The notes: generated from the letters alone by a model not told the origin. A stretch of 64,000 nt of DNA from Geomonas limicola (GCF_014193675.1 NZ_BLXZ01000001.1:1-64000), one strand, 5' to 3'; counted from the first letter of the stretch, positions 9,779-18,362 are shown. Program-made: numbers and translations.

Positions 9779-9794
9779 AGCAGCTACCGTGCCA
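9779..9794 (-). promoter_or_regulatory. Sigma-54 (-24/-12) promoter of nifHDK
   Basis: The minus strand reads TGGCAC, five bases, CTGC: the -24 element is perfect and the -12 element is one base off TTGC, with correct GG-to-GC spacing. Transcription would begin near 9768, leaving a leader of about 245 bases before nifH. Two direct copies of CATGCTG, 25 bp apart (9803-9809 and 9828-9834), lie just upstream and could be activator contacts, though I do not recognise the word. The rest of 9795-9899 holds only an 8-bp hairpin (AACTGCC/GGCAGTT) that may end nifV. Confidence 0.75.
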
Positions 9795-9899
9795 AGCTGT
9801 AACATGCTGCTTTTACTCTTTTTTTACCATGCTGAATTTCAACTGCCCGCAAGCTAGCGAGGCAGTTGCCTATCTTTTAGTCACTTACCGAACGCTTCA

Positions 9900-11063
9900 T
9901 TAAGCAGCCGACAGCCGGCAGGTATCGGAGCCGAGCAGGCGGCGGTAGAGGTTCGCCAGCTCCTCGGCGCCCAAGGGGCGCTTCAGCCGCTGCGCCGTGG
10001 CCCGCACCGTCGCCATCAGGCTCTGCGCCTCGTCTCGGCTCACCTCGATGCCGATCTGGCGATAGCTCTCCACGATGCCGTTGGTGCCCGAGTGCTTGCC
10101 GGCCACGATATAGCGGGTAAGGCCTACCGCCTCGGGCGGGAACCCCTCATAGTTGGCAGGGTTCTTCAGTACGCCGTCGGTGTGCAGCCCCGACTCGTGG
10201 GAAAAAACCCGCTCGCCGACCACCGCCTTCCAGGCAGGGACATCCCGGTTCGACGCCTTGCCGACCAGGCGGGAGACCGCCGAGAGCTTGCGGGTGTCGA
10301 CACCAACGTCGATGCCGCAGGCGACCTTGAGCGCCATCACCACCTCTTCGAGTGCGGCGTTGCCGGCCCGCTCCCCTAACCCGTTCACCGTGGTACTGAT
10401 ATACGTCGCGCCCCCCCTGATCCCTGCCAGGGCATTGGCCGTTGCCAGCCCGAGATCGTTATGGGTGTGCACCTCGATCTCCAGGCCAGGGACTGCTGCC
10501 GTCAGGGTCGCCACCTTCTCGTACATGGCAAAGGGATCCAGGATCCCCAGGGTGTCGCAGAACCGGAAGCGGTCCGCACCAAGCCCGTGCGCAATACCCA
10601 TCAGTTCGGAGAGGAAGCCAAGGTCGGCGCGGCTTGCGTCTTCACCGCCGACGCAGACGTAGAGCCCGTGGTCCTTGGCAAAGCCCAGGGAGCGCTTGAG
10701 CTGCTCCTTCACCCAGTCGCGACTCTTGTTGATCTTGTTCTCGATCATGATGTCGGATACCGAAAGCGAAAGGTCCACGGCGCCGACACCGCAGGAGAGA
10801 CTCGCCTCGATGTCGGGGATCAGCGCACGGTTCCAGGTGATGAGCCGGGCGTTCAGCCCGAGGTTCACCAAGGCGCGGATCGAGGCGCGTTCCTCGGCTC
10901 CCATGGCAGGGATGCCGCATTCGAGCTCGTGTACGCCCATGGCATCCAGGGCGCGTGCTATCGCTACTTTCTCTTTGGCGCTGAACACCACGCCGGCGGT
11001 CTGTTCCCCGTCGCGCAGCGTGGTGTCGCCGATGCGTACGGTCTTTTTAGCTGAGTCGCCCAT
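9900..11063 (-). CDS. nifV: Homocitrate synthase NifV
   Basis: Condenses acetyl-CoA with 2-oxoglutarate to homocitrate, the organic ligand of FeMo-co. At 387 residues it has the family length. The DRE-TIM motifs are visible: IGDTTLRDGEQTAGV at the N-terminus, EVHTHNDLGLATANA with the metal-binding histidines, and TTVNGLGERAGNA. The C-terminal GKHSGTNGI region is typical of homocitrate and isopropylmalate synthases. Its place beside nifH and its own sigma-54 promoter favour NifV over LeuA or a lysine-pathway enzyme. AAGGAGG precedes the ATG. Transcription can be separate from nifH, whose promoter lies in the next gap. Confidence 0.93.
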   Translation of the reverse strand: MGDSAKKTVRIGDTTLRDGEQTAGVVFSAKEKVAIARALDAMGVHELECGIPAMGAEERASIRALVNLGLNARLITWNRALIPDIEASLSCGVGAVDLSLSVSDIMIENKINKSRDWVKEQLKRSLGFAKDHGLYVCVGGEDASRADLGFLSELMGIAHGLGADRFRFCDTLGILDPFAMYEKVATLTAAVPGLEIEVHTHNDLGLATANALAGIRGGATYISTTVNGLGERAGNAALEEVVMALKVACGIDVGVDTRKLSAVSRLVGKASNRDVPAWKAVVGERVFSHESGLHTDGVLKNPANYEGFPPEAVGLTRYIVAGKHSGTNGIVESYRQIGIEVSRDEAQSLMATVRATAQRLKRPLGAEELANLYRRLLGSDTCRLSAA

Positions 11064-11140
11064 GTCTGCCTCCTTCGGGTAACGTTTCTGCCAGGAGAGG
11101 TGGGCTCCGTTGCCCAGTGCTCACGGTTTGAGAGACCTTG

Positions 11141-11156
11141 AGCACAAGCTGTGCCA
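11141..11156 (-). promoter_or_regulatory. Sigma-54 (-24/-12) promoter of nifV
   Basis: The minus strand reads TGGCAC, AGCTT, GTGC: a perfect -24 box and a -12 box differing at one base, 78 bases before the nifV ATG. Downstream in the leader is a 5-bp hairpin with loop AACGGA, which also has A1 and G4 of an ANTAR hexaloop. No terminator with a T-run follows here. The remaining gap up to 11346 shows no gene. Confidence 0.7.
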
Positions 11157-11346
11157 GATAACTTAAAAGCAACGTCTACGCTGTATCTAGGCAAGATCAC
11201 ATGAGGTTGTCGCGGCGTGAAAGGAGAGGGGCGGCGACTCGAGGCGGGTTCGATCAACCCGCGACTGCACGCCAATGAATCGATAAGCCTAATATTGCGG
11301 CAGGTGAGGTAGAGGAGGCAGGTTGAACGAGCGAACGGGGAACCGG

Positions 11347-11616
11347 CTACGACCTGACCAGGTCATGGCAGACCAGGCACTGTTCCTTGGGAGGATGGTT
11401 TTTGGGGAGGGGTTGAGAACTTTGGTTGTGACAGGTGGTGCAGATAAGTTCGACGTGGGCGCGGTCGCGCCCCTCTTTGAGCGCCTGGTAACTCGAGCGG
11501 TGGCGGTCGTCGAGGGGAATGGTCTTCCCCCTCCCCTTGCCGACTCCCAGCCCCAGTAACCCTATGAGCAACGCCACTCCGATGATGCCAACCCAGTCCC
11601 TGCCAGATAACTTCAT
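11347..11616 (-). CDS. Small membrane-anchored c-type cytochrome with two haem motifs
   Basis: An 89-residue protein with one N-terminal membrane segment (WVGIIGVALLIGLLGLGV) and two CxxCH haem-attachment motifs, CTTCH and CLVCH, in the periplasmic part. Several histidines around NHPP could be distal ligands. It is probably a small electron carrier anchored in the inner membrane. I take the ATG at 11616, seven bases after GGAG, rather than 11634. It ends near the nifV promoter. No partner reductase is adjacent; NrfA lies 2.1 kb away beyond two unrelated genes, so any link to it is speculative. Confidence 0.75.
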   Translation of the reverse strand: MKLSGRDWVGIIGVALLIGLLGLGVGKGRGKTIPLDDRHRSSYQALKEGRDRAHVELICTTCHNQSSQPLPKNHPPKEQCLVCHDLVRS

Positions 11617-11649
11617 GCATGATCTCCACAGCAATAAAAAACGTAGCAG

Positions 11650-12402
11650 CTAACGCGGCGCAGGGTGGTGCGTCAGCTTTGCCAGAAAGGAGCGGATCCT
11701 GTGGGCATTGGTGCCGACATCGCTGATGCCGACCCGTGACGCCGAGCGAACGTCGACAAGCGAGCGGTCGGCGGCGGGAAACACCCGGATGACGATGTCA
11801 TCCTTGAATCCGTACCAGAAGGTCGTGTCGGTCGCTTCGATGCGCCCTTCGTCGGGAACAGCCGCAACGATCTGCCACCCCATCTCGCGAGCGGTGTCCA
11901 GGGCGGATTGGTAGGCACGCGCCATGGGTACGCCAAGCACTGCGGTCTTCAGGTCAGGATAGGCCCGCAGTTGCTGGGCTGCCACCGAGGCGCCGGGATA
12001 GGCAACATCGCCGGTGCGTGCCGGTGCCAGCGCGACGAACTGGGGCGGGTGGTCCAAATCGGTAGATATGTCGTGGATGCGGGGTACCTTACCGGCCTTG
12101 AGCTTCCATGAGTACGGTAAGCCAAACGCGGTGGCCCCCAACACGAACGCGAGCAGTGCAGCCGACAGGGCGCCAAAGTGCCGCCCCTTCCCCGCAACAA
12201 ACACGGCCACGGTTGCGGCCAGAGCGGCAGCAAGCCCCAGGAACGCAGACCATTTGAGGATAGCGAACCCGGTGCGAAACTGCCAGATACCGAATCGAGC
12301 GCCGAAGCCGGAGCACGCCAGGAGCAGCAAGGCGCAGAGGGAGGCCAGCAATGCAGCAAGCGCGAGCGATCGTCCGTTTCCCGTGTGGTTCTCCGTTGTC
12401 AT
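11650..12402 (-). CDS. DUF1499 domain membrane protein
   Basis: A 250-residue protein with three hydrophobic segments in its first 110 residues (around LALAALLASLCALLLLACSGF, FLGLAAALAATVAVFV and ALLAFVLGATAFGL). A C-terminal soluble domain follows, containing YPDLKTAVLGVPMARAY and the DTTFWYGFKDDIVIRV stretch characteristic of DUF1499. The function of DUF1499 is unknown. The open frame extends 77 codons upstream, overlapping the methyltransferase gene in another frame. I choose ATG 12402, after a purine-rich GAGAGAGGGCGG, because it starts just after that gene's stop. It is probably co-transcribed with the methyltransferase. Confidence 0.7.
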   Translation of the reverse strand: MTTENHTGNGRSLALAALLASLCALLLLACSGFGARFGIWQFRTGFAILKWSAFLGLAAALAATVAVFVAGKGRHFGALSAALLAFVLGATAFGLPYSWKLKAGKVPRIHDISTDLDHPPQFVALAPARTGDVAYPGASVAAQQLRAYPDLKTAVLGVPMARAYQSALDTAREMGWQIVAAVPDEGRIEATDTTFWYGFKDDIVIRVFPAADRSLVDVRSASRVGISDVGTNAHRIRSFLAKLTHHPAPR

Positions 12403-12427
12403 ACCGCCCTCTCTCTCGCCTCGTGTA

Positions 12428-13435
12428 TCACGAGTTGGGTGCCACTCCCGCGATAATGCCCGAGCCGTTGGGTAGCTGCAGGGGAATGCGCCGCACCTCA
12501 CGGGCACCGGCAGCCTCGAGCAAGGAGACCAGTTCCCCTTCGCTGTAGGATTGCCCCCCGGCCGTGCCCACCAGCATGTTGAGCGAGAAGAGCGCCGGGA
12601 AAACCGGGGCATCCTTGGCGTCGTCCAGGACAAACTCCTGTACCAGGATGAGTCCTCCAGGGTCCAGGGCCCGCATTACCTTGCGCAACAGGGCAGCGCA
12701 CTCCTCGGGCCCCATGCTATGCAGGATGTGGGAAAGCCAGGCGACGTCGAACCCGGCCGGGAGCTCGTCAGTTTCGAAATCCCTGCTGACGAAACTGATC
12801 CGTCCGGCCAGGCCGAAACGCTCCACGGTCTGCTCGGCAAACTCCCGGGTAGTCGGGAGATCGCAGATCACCGCGCTCAAGTCCGGGTTCTCCTGGCAGA
12901 AGTGGATCGCATAGGTGCCAGGACCGCCTCCCAGATCGAGCAGGCGGCGCCGGCCGGCAAGGTCGAGGTTCGGCACGATCTTGGGCGCCATCTGCATGCC
13001 CAGGTTGAACATCCCCATCAGGAAGCTCTCGCGCTGTTCGGCAACATCCCCGTGCGAGACGCGCTCCCGAACCGGCTCCCCGCGGCGCACCGCCTGGTCG
13101 AGCTGAATCCAGCTGTCCATCAGGTGATGGTGGTGCATGATGATGTGGCCGAGGTAGTCGGCAGAGTCCCGATTGAGAAACTGTGCTGTGAAGGGGGTGG
13201 CCACGTACCGGTCGCCGCTTTTGTCCAAAAGCCCCAAGGCGCTCAAGGCGTCGAGCAGCATGGCGAGCCCGCGCGGGTCCAGCTCGAGTTTGCCGCCAAG
13301 TTCGGCGGCCGTCATCGGCTGGGCAGCCAGAGGGGTAAAGACCTGCAGTTTGACCCCGGCGTGCAGAGCACAGGTACTCCAGTAGCTGCCGGAGAGTTCC
13401 AGAAGTCTAGCGATATTCCAGGATCCCTGTTCCAA
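12428..13435 (-). CDS. SAM-dependent O-methyltransferase (Methyltransf_2 family)
   Basis: A two-domain methyltransferase of the hydroxyindole/caffeate O-methyltransferase type. It has an N-terminal winged-helix dimerisation domain (about 15-85, with MTAAELGGKLELDPRGLAMLLDAL) and a Rossmann domain with motif I LLDLGGGPGTYAIHF, motif II VICDLPTT and the catalytic-region stretch VAWLSHILHSMGPEEC. The natural substrate is unknown. There is no good ATG. AAGGAGG stands five bases before a TTG at 13435, giving 335 residues, and I take this as the start. A read-through to an upstream ATG adds 32 unlikely residues. It heads a two-gene unit with the DUF1499 protein. Confidence 0.8.
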   Translation of the reverse strand: MEQGSWNIARLLELSGSYWSTCALHAGVKLQVFTPLAAQPMTAAELGGKLELDPRGLAMLLDALSALGLLDKSGDRYVATPFTAQFLNRDSADYLGHIIMHHHHLMDSWIQLDQAVRRGEPVRERVSHGDVAEQRESFLMGMFNLGMQMAPKIVPNLDLAGRRRLLDLGGGPGTYAIHFCQENPDLSAVICDLPTTREFAEQTVERFGLAGRISFVSRDFETDELPAGFDVAWLSHILHSMGPEECAALLRKVMRALDPGGLILVQEFVLDDAKDAPVFPALFSLNMLVGTAGGQSYSEGELVSLLEAAGAREVRRIPLQLPNGSGIIAGVAPNS

Positions 13436-13757
13436 GGGGGCCTCCTTTTTCCCGACATTACAAAAGAGATTTGCCGTGCAAGCTGAGCGATCTCGTGCCC
13501 CTACTGAATCAGGCAGCACAGCAACAGGCACGGATATGGATCAAGTGGCACTTCTTATGGTACTCCTTCTTTGACTATCATTTCACCAGGTATTGTTGTA
13601 ACGACCGCTGAAGTCTAACCTGAAGGCTTCCCAAGTCAAGACAGCGGCTGTTTCTCGAACTGTTGCAGAGAAACCCTTCACACATCGTATCCAGGGCAAA
13701 GAAAAGCCCCGGAGAACAGCATCGATCTCCGGGGCAATGTCGTTATTGCGGTACCGG
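13436..13757 (-). terminator. nrfA terminator (13706-13735) within a 322-bp gap
   Basis: GCCCCGGAGA (13706-13715) and TCTCCGGGGC (13726-13735) form a perfect 10-bp stem. On the minus strand it is followed by TTTTCTTT, 22 bases after the nrfA stop, so this is the nrfA terminator. The rest of the gap, upstream of the methyltransferase, shows no gene or clear promoter. Confidence 0.85.
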
Positions 13758-15209
13758 CTAGTGAGCGACCGGCGCCTTGATCTCGTGCTCGGGGTTGAAC
13801 ATCAGTTTCTTGCTCCCGCGCTGGTTGGTGTACTTGGTGAGTTCCAGGTCCACCTTCTCGGGTGCCGGGCGGCCGGCCTGCGCCAGGAGCTGGCGTACCT
13901 GGACTTCGGCTGCTGCTGCGAAGCGGGTCGCGTCGTTGAGGACCCTCATGGTTTCCTTCGGGTTGTGGAAGCCGATGGAGTTCTCGGCACCGATGAAGAC
14001 CACGCGGTAGAAGGCCTGCTCGTAGTTCTCACGGGCCTGGGCGTAGAGCGACTTGTCGATCTTGGTCCCGGCAGCCTCGAGCTTGTTGGCCATCTCGAAG
14101 AGCTTCGCGTCGGTGGCGGTTGCGTAGCCGGCCTTCAGGTAGATGGTCATGGTGTCATCCTGGATGGTGTACACCTTGGCACGCAGCGCCTCGGGGCTCT
14201 CGGTGTGGCACGCGGCGCAGGCCTTCAGGTCGCTCTTAAGCGGACTCATGATCCGGTGGTCGGAGACCTTCTTGCCGTTCTCGGTGACGGTCGGCATGTG
14301 GCAATCGGCGCAGCTCACGCCAGCGAGCCAGTGCGGGCTGTCGTTGGAGAAGAGTTCGTACTCCGGGTGGCGGATGAAGCCGAGTTTGAAGCCGGTGACG
14401 CTCTGTTTCCACTCGCCGTTGGCCGGGGAACTCTTGATCTGCTTGATGATGTTCTCGACGGTGATATGCCCCACCTGGCTCCCCTGCCACGGGAAGTAAA
14501 CGTCGGTGGAGTGCATTTCGGCATCCTTGGGGATCACGTAGGTGACGTGGCACTGGGCGCAGACCAGGCTGCGACCCTGCTGGCGGTCCATGGTCTTCAC
14601 GTCGAAGCCGATATCTTTCAGTGCGCGCCCCAGGGTGAATTCGCGGGAGATCTTAAGGGCCATGGTGCGGTTGTCGTGGCAGTCGACGCAGGCGACACCG
14701 AGGGTCTGCTGGTCCTTGGGAAGCCGTGCCAGCACCTCTTTGTACGGGGTCGGAAAGTAGGCGGCACCCATCTGCTTGTGCAGCGCCGGTGCGTACGGGG
14801 TCTTGCAGGTCAGACAGGAACCGCCGGCCTTGATCCTGCCGGGATCAACCTCAAGCTGGTCCTGGACCATGAAGTAGTGGCCGCGCGGTTCCTTGTACTC
14901 GGAGCCGAACCCCCAGCCGTTGTACAAAAGCGCCAGGAACGGGTACTCGTCGAGCTTGTCGCGACGCCCCTCGCCCACATCGTAACCGCGCTTGTACTTG
15001 CTCTTGCCGGCCGGCGTCGGTTCTCCCGTCTGTTTCCAGAGCTTGTACTGCTCCGGATAGACCTTGCCCCACTCCGCAGGATCGATGGCTCCGTCGGCAA
15101 TTTCCGAGGATTTCATCGGTTCCACCTTGTGCTGGGTGCAGCCCGACCAGATTGCCGCGGCAGCCACCAGGACAACAGCAGCACAACGCTTCAGGTTCTT
15201 CCTCTGCAT
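13758..15209 (-). CDS. nrfA: Ammonia-forming cytochrome c nitrite reductase NrfA
   Basis: Reduces nitrite to ammonium with six electrons in the periplasm. The pentahaem pattern is complete: the catalytic haem site CLTCK, then CVDCH, CAQCH, CADCH and CAACH. The active-site region VSCADCHMP is preserved. The signal peptide ends in IWSGC, so it may be a lipoprotein. Where the calcium-binding enzymes have K-x-Q before HP-x-Y-E, this protein reads FIRHPEYE, with arginine at the glutamine position. That matches the calcium-independent subclass described from Geobacter lovleyi. The start is 15209, after AAAGGGGG; an upstream in-frame ATG would destroy the signal peptide. No nrfH quinol dehydrogenase is adjacent. 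Mature length is normal (483 residues in all). Confidence 0.93.
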   Translation of the reverse strand: MQRKNLKRCAAVVLVAAAAIWSGCTQHKVEPMKSSEIADGAIDPAEWGKVYPEQYKLWKQTGEPTPAGKSKYKRGYDVGEGRRDKLDEYPFLALLYNGWGFGSEYKEPRGHYFMVQDQLEVDPGRIKAGGSCLTCKTPYAPALHKQMGAAYFPTPYKEVLARLPKDQQTLGVACVDCHDNRTMALKISREFTLGRALKDIGFDVKTMDRQQGRSLVCAQCHVTYVIPKDAEMHSTDVYFPWQGSQVGHITVENIIKQIKSSPANGEWKQSVTGFKLGFIRHPEYELFSNDSPHWLAGVSCADCHMPTVTENGKKVSDHRIMSPLKSDLKACAACHTESPEALRAKVYTIQDDTMTIYLKAGYATATDAKLFEMANKLEAAGTKIDKSLYAQARENYEQAFYRVVFIGAENSIGFHNPKETMRVLNDATRFAAAAEVQVRQLLAQAGRPAPEKVDLELTKYTNQRGSKKLMFNPEHEIKAPVAH

Positions 15210-15333
15210 GTTGATACCCCCTTTCAGTTGATGTCGATTGAATATCTCATAAGCGCCGCTTCGCCTGACAGGAGAAGCGCACAGCAGCCTCACAATGGCT
15301 GCCGCACCTTAACAGCCGCTAAAGCTTAACACC

Positions 15334-15347
15334 TTGACGGAAGTCAA
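15334..15347 (-). promoter_or_regulatory. FNR/DNR-type operator upstream of nrfA
   Basis: TTGAC, four bases, GTCAA is a perfect palindrome of the CRP/FNR family, a variant of TTGAT-N4-ATCAA used by FNR, DNR and NnrR proteins. It lies 125 bases upstream of nrfA, in the gap shared with the divergent chemoreceptor. Control of a nitrite reductase by a nitrogen-oxide or oxygen sensing member of this family is expected. No transcription start could be identified. Confidence 0.55.
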
Positions 15348-15636
15348 AAAACCACCGGTTGTCAGAACAGCGAATCTTGATAGGTACGTGGTTTTTGCAC
15401 AGAGAGTGTCGGGTGCCGCGGGAAAGGAAGCTACCAGTCGTAGTGTACCATCTGGCGAAGTGAATTCCAGAAGGTCGCGAAGTTTCCGGTCGTCGCAACG
15501 TTTCCCTTCACTCGACCCTCCGCTTCACAAGGTCTTCCGATGGAGCAGGCTACCATGAAAACTATTAAACCTCGGGCACTTGGCAGCGCAACGCCCCCCT
15601 ATTTGGCTAAGCGCTAAGTATTATGGGAATTTTCGC

Positions 15637-15663
15637 TAAAGTTTACGTCCCCCTTTCCGAGAA
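15637..15663 (+). promoter_or_regulatory. Sigma-28 (FliA)-type promoter of the chemoreceptor
   Basis: TAAAGTTT, eleven bases, TCCGAGAA matches the flagellar consensus TAAAGTTT-N11-GCCGATAA at 14 of 16 positions with exact spacing. It stands about 120 bases before the chemoreceptor start. The gap 15210-15781 otherwise contains only the FNR-type box near nrfA. Confidence 0.6.
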
Positions 15664-15781
15664 GAGCTGAAACGGTAGCAGTATTGGAAGTTACCGGAAA
15701 TTAAAAGAAAAAACTTACCAAAGGTTTCAAATAGGCTTACAAATTCTTACGCAGCCCCTCTGGCCGAAAATGGAGTAAATC

Positions 15782-17338
15782 ATGTCATTCACCGCACGCA
15801 TCGTTCTCGGCAACATCATCAGCACGTTCCTGGCCGTCACCACAATTGCACTGACTGGCCCAGGCGGCAGTTTCTGGGCCCACCTGATCATCGGGATCCT
15901 GGTCATCTCGTTCACCTCGGCGGTACTGGGTGTCCTCTCCTACCGTGCCTTTCACCCCCTGCAGAACATGGTCCGGGCCTTGGAGGAGGCCGCCAGCGGC
16001 GACCTGTCGGTGCGCGCCAAGGTCGTCGGCGACGGCGAGTTCGGCAGGCTCGCCCAGGCTTTCAACTCGATGATGGAGGACATGAACAAGGCAATGCGCC
16101 AGTTCTTCTCGGTAGCGGACCTGGTGCGCGACTCGGTGGTGCTGGTGCAATCGACTACGGACACCATGGCCTGTGCCGCCGAAGAGGTTGCCATGCAGGC
16201 AGGGAGCATCGCAACGGCCAGCGAAGAGATGTCGGCCACCTCGAGCGACATCGCCCGAAACTGTCTCTACGCAGCAGAGAACGCCCAGAAGGTCACCACG
16301 CAGACCGAGGAGGGCGAGGGGCTGGTACAAAACAGCAGCGTGCTCATGGGGCACATCGCCCAGCGAGTCAACGAGTCATCCAAAACGGTGCTGGGGCTGG
16401 GAGAGCGCTCGGACCAGATCGGGGCCATCGTCAGCACCATCGAGGACATCGCCGACCAGACCAACCTCCTTGCCCTGAACGCGGCGATCGAGGCGGCCCG
16501 TGCCGGCGAACAGGGACGCGGTTTTGCCGTGGTTGCCGACGAGGTGCGCGCCCTTGCGGAACGGACCACCAAGGCGACCAAGGAGATCGCTACCATGATC
16601 CGTAGCATCCAGTCCGAGACCCAGGCAGCAGTCGGCTCCATGGCCGAAGGGGTAAGCGAGGTGGAGCGCGGGACTACCGAGGCGAACCGCTCCGGCGAGG
16701 CACTCGCGGTTATCCACCAGCAGATTAACGAACTCACCATGCAGATCAGCCAGGTGGCCACGGCCGCGGAAGAGCAGACGGCAACCACCCACGAGATCAC
16801 CAACAACATCCAGATGATCACCGACGTCGTCGCCCGCAACGTGGCGAGCGCCCGCGACACCACTGTAGCTACCCACAAGCTCGCCGAACAGGTGGACAGC
16901 CTGCATGCCCTGGTGGGGCACTTCCGGCTGGCACGCGCCATGGAATGGGACGAGAGCTTCTCGACGGGAGTGCGTTCCATGGACGAGGAACACAAGACCC
17001 TGTTCCGCATGGTCAACGACCTGCACGACGCCATGCAGCAAAAGCGCAGCAAGGAGGCGATCGGCAAGATCCTGAACGGCCTGGCGGACTACACGGTGAA
17101 CCACTTCGCCGCCGAGGAAGCCATGTTCGCCAAGACCGGCTACCCCGAAGAGACCCAGCACAAAAAGATCCACAAGGACCTGGTAAACCAGGTGGTCGAG
17201 CTGATCGGCAGGTTCAGCTCGGGCGAGACCGTGCTCACCCAGGACGTGATCACCTTCCTGCAGGACTGGCTGGTGAACCACATCAAGGGGACCGACAAGC
17301 GTTACGGCCCACACCTGAACAGGCACGGCATCAGGTAA
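15782..17338 (+). CDS. Chemoreceptor (MCP) with C-terminal hemerythrin domain
   Basis: An 518-residue receptor. Two adjacent N-terminal membrane helices (about 8-52) leave almost no periplasmic loop. A HAMP domain (about 55-105) and the methyl-accepting signalling domain follow, with the conserved hairpin tip [23 protein letters not shown]. The last 125 residues are a hemerythrin domain with the full di-iron ligand set: H in DEEHKTLF, HxxxE in NHFAAEE, HxxxH in QHKKIH and HxxxxD in NHIKGTDK. Hemerythrins bind O2 or NO at a di-iron site. The receptor therefore likely senses oxygen or redox state in the cytoplasm and signals to CheA/CheW, like DcrH of Desulfovibrio but without its large periplasmic domain. 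It is monocistronic, with its own terminator. Confidence 0.93.
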   Translation: MSFTARIVLGNIISTFLAVTTIALTGPGGSFWAHLIIGILVISFTSAVLGVLSYRAFHPLQNMVRALEEAASGDLSVRAKVVGDGEFGRLAQAFNSMMEDMNKAMRQFFSVADLVRDSVVLVQSTTDTMACAAEEVAMQAGSIATASEEMSATSSDIARNCLYAAENAQKVTTQTEEGEGLVQNSSVLMGHIAQRVNESSKTVLGLGERSDQIGAIVSTIEDIADQTNLLALNAAIEAARAGEQGRGFAVVADEVRALAERTTKATKEIATMIRSIQSETQAAVGSMAEGVSEVERGTTEANRSGEALAVIHQQINELTMQISQVATAAEEQTATTHEITNNIQMITDVVARNVASARDTTVATHKLAEQVDSLHALVGHFRLARAMEWDESFSTGVRSMDEEHKTLFRMVNDLHDAMQQKRSKEAIGKILNGLADYTVNHFAAEEAMFAKTGYPEETQHKKIHKDLVNQVVELIGRFSSGETVLTQDVITFLQDWLVNHIKGTDKRYGPHLNRHGIR

Positions 17339-17348
17339 CAACAAAAGA

Positions 17349-17386
17349 GGGGGCTGCCGGATTTTACGGCAGCCCCCTTCCCTTTT
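17349..17386 (+). terminator. Terminator of the MCP-hemerythrin gene
   Basis: An 11-bp perfect stem GGGGGCTGCCG/CGGCAGCCCCC with a seven-base loop, followed by TTCCCTTTT, 10 bases after the stop codon. Confidence 0.88.
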
Positions 17387-17459
17387 CGTAGCATGACACC
17401 CTTCCCTACCATGCACGGCACTTCCTGAACAGGACTCTGCCAGGCAACTATTCCCGCAC

Positions 17460-18362
17460 TCAGCTCTCCAGCAAAAGCCCTTCCAAAAGCCCGGCGTCAC
17501 TAACGGTCAAGGTCTGGAACCCGAAGATCCGCATGGTCTCCAGAACCACCAGCGTACCTGCGATGATGAGGTCCTCGCGTCCCGGCTCCAATCCGACGAC
17601 CTGGAGACGCTGGGCGGGCGTGAGCGGCAGCAGGCGCTGGAAAATCTCCTGCACCTGGGCGTTCGTCACCACGCAGTTGTTTACCTTGCGATAGTCGTAG
17701 TCGGTCATCTTGAGTTGGATTGCAGCGAGGCTCGTCGCCGTGCCGGCGGTCCCCACCAGGGCGGAGCGCGCAAAGTCATCCAGCAGGTGGCACTCCTCGA
17801 GGTCGCGCTTAAGCCGAGACAATTCCCGCACGATCTTATCCTGCATCAGGGCCAGGTCGCCCTTCCCCTCGGTAAGTCGCACCACGCCAAGCGGCAGGCT
17901 GCGGCTGAAAAGCGGGGAGCTGCCACGGGCCAGGGTGTACTCGGTACTACCACCGCCGATGTCGAAGACCGCGAGGTCACGGGCCTTGTCGGTAAGGATG
18001 CTGGACACGCCGACCAGGGTGAAGAGCGCCTCCTGGTGACCGTCGATCACCTCCAGTTCAATGCCGGTTTCGGCTTTGACCCGGGTGCAGAACTCGGCAC
18101 CGTTTGCCGCGTCACGCACCGCGCTGGTGGCTACCGCGCGCAGGCGCTCGACGCCGTGTCGCTTCATGTCCCCGGCAAATTCCGCAAGCGCCGCAAGGCT
18201 GCGCTGCACAGCCTCGGCGGAGAGTCCGTGCTCGCGGGTGAAGCCTCCACCCAAACGGGTGATGGTACGCTTCAACAGGATCTGCTGGAAAGGTTCGAGA
18301 TTTGCGATCAAAAGGCGTGCGGTGTTGGTCCCCAGGTCAATGGACGCGACCGGATGCTTCAT
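17460..18362 (-). CDS. Ppx/GppA family phosphatase (exopolyphosphatase or pppGpp phosphatase)
   Basis: A 300-residue member of the actin-like ASKHA fold. It has the phosphate-1 motif SIDLGTNTARLLIA at the N-terminus, ATSAVRDAANGAEF, the phosphate-2 motif VFDIGGGSTEYTLA and VGTAGTATSLAAI. It is the short form without the C-terminal HD domain of E. coli Ppx. Members hydrolyse polyphosphate or pppGpp, and sequence alone does not separate the two. The gene overlaps the end of the upstream Na/Pi cotransporter by 26 bases. That indicates translational coupling and fits a role in phosphate storage. AGAGGAA precedes the ATG. Confidence 0.88.
   Translation of the reverse strand: MKHPVASIDLGTNTARLLIANLEPFQQILLKRTITRLGGGFTREHGLSAEAVQRSLAALAEFAGDMKRHGVERLRAVATSAVRDAANGAEFCTRVKAETGIELEVIDGHQEALFTLVGVSSILTDKARDLAVFDIGGGSTEYTLARGSSPLFSRSLPLGVVRLTEGKGDLALMQDKIVRELSRLKRDLEECHLLDDFARSALVGTAGTATSLAAIQLKMTDYDYRKVNNCVVTNAQVQEIFQRLLPLTPAQRLQVVGLEPGREDLIIAGTLVVLETMRIFGFQTLTVSDAGLLEGLLLES

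Noticed and set aside
15586..15600. TGGCAG...CGCC as a sigma-54 promoter for the chemoreceptor
   Set aside because: The -12 GC is one base out of register; the sigma-28-type box nearby is a much better match.
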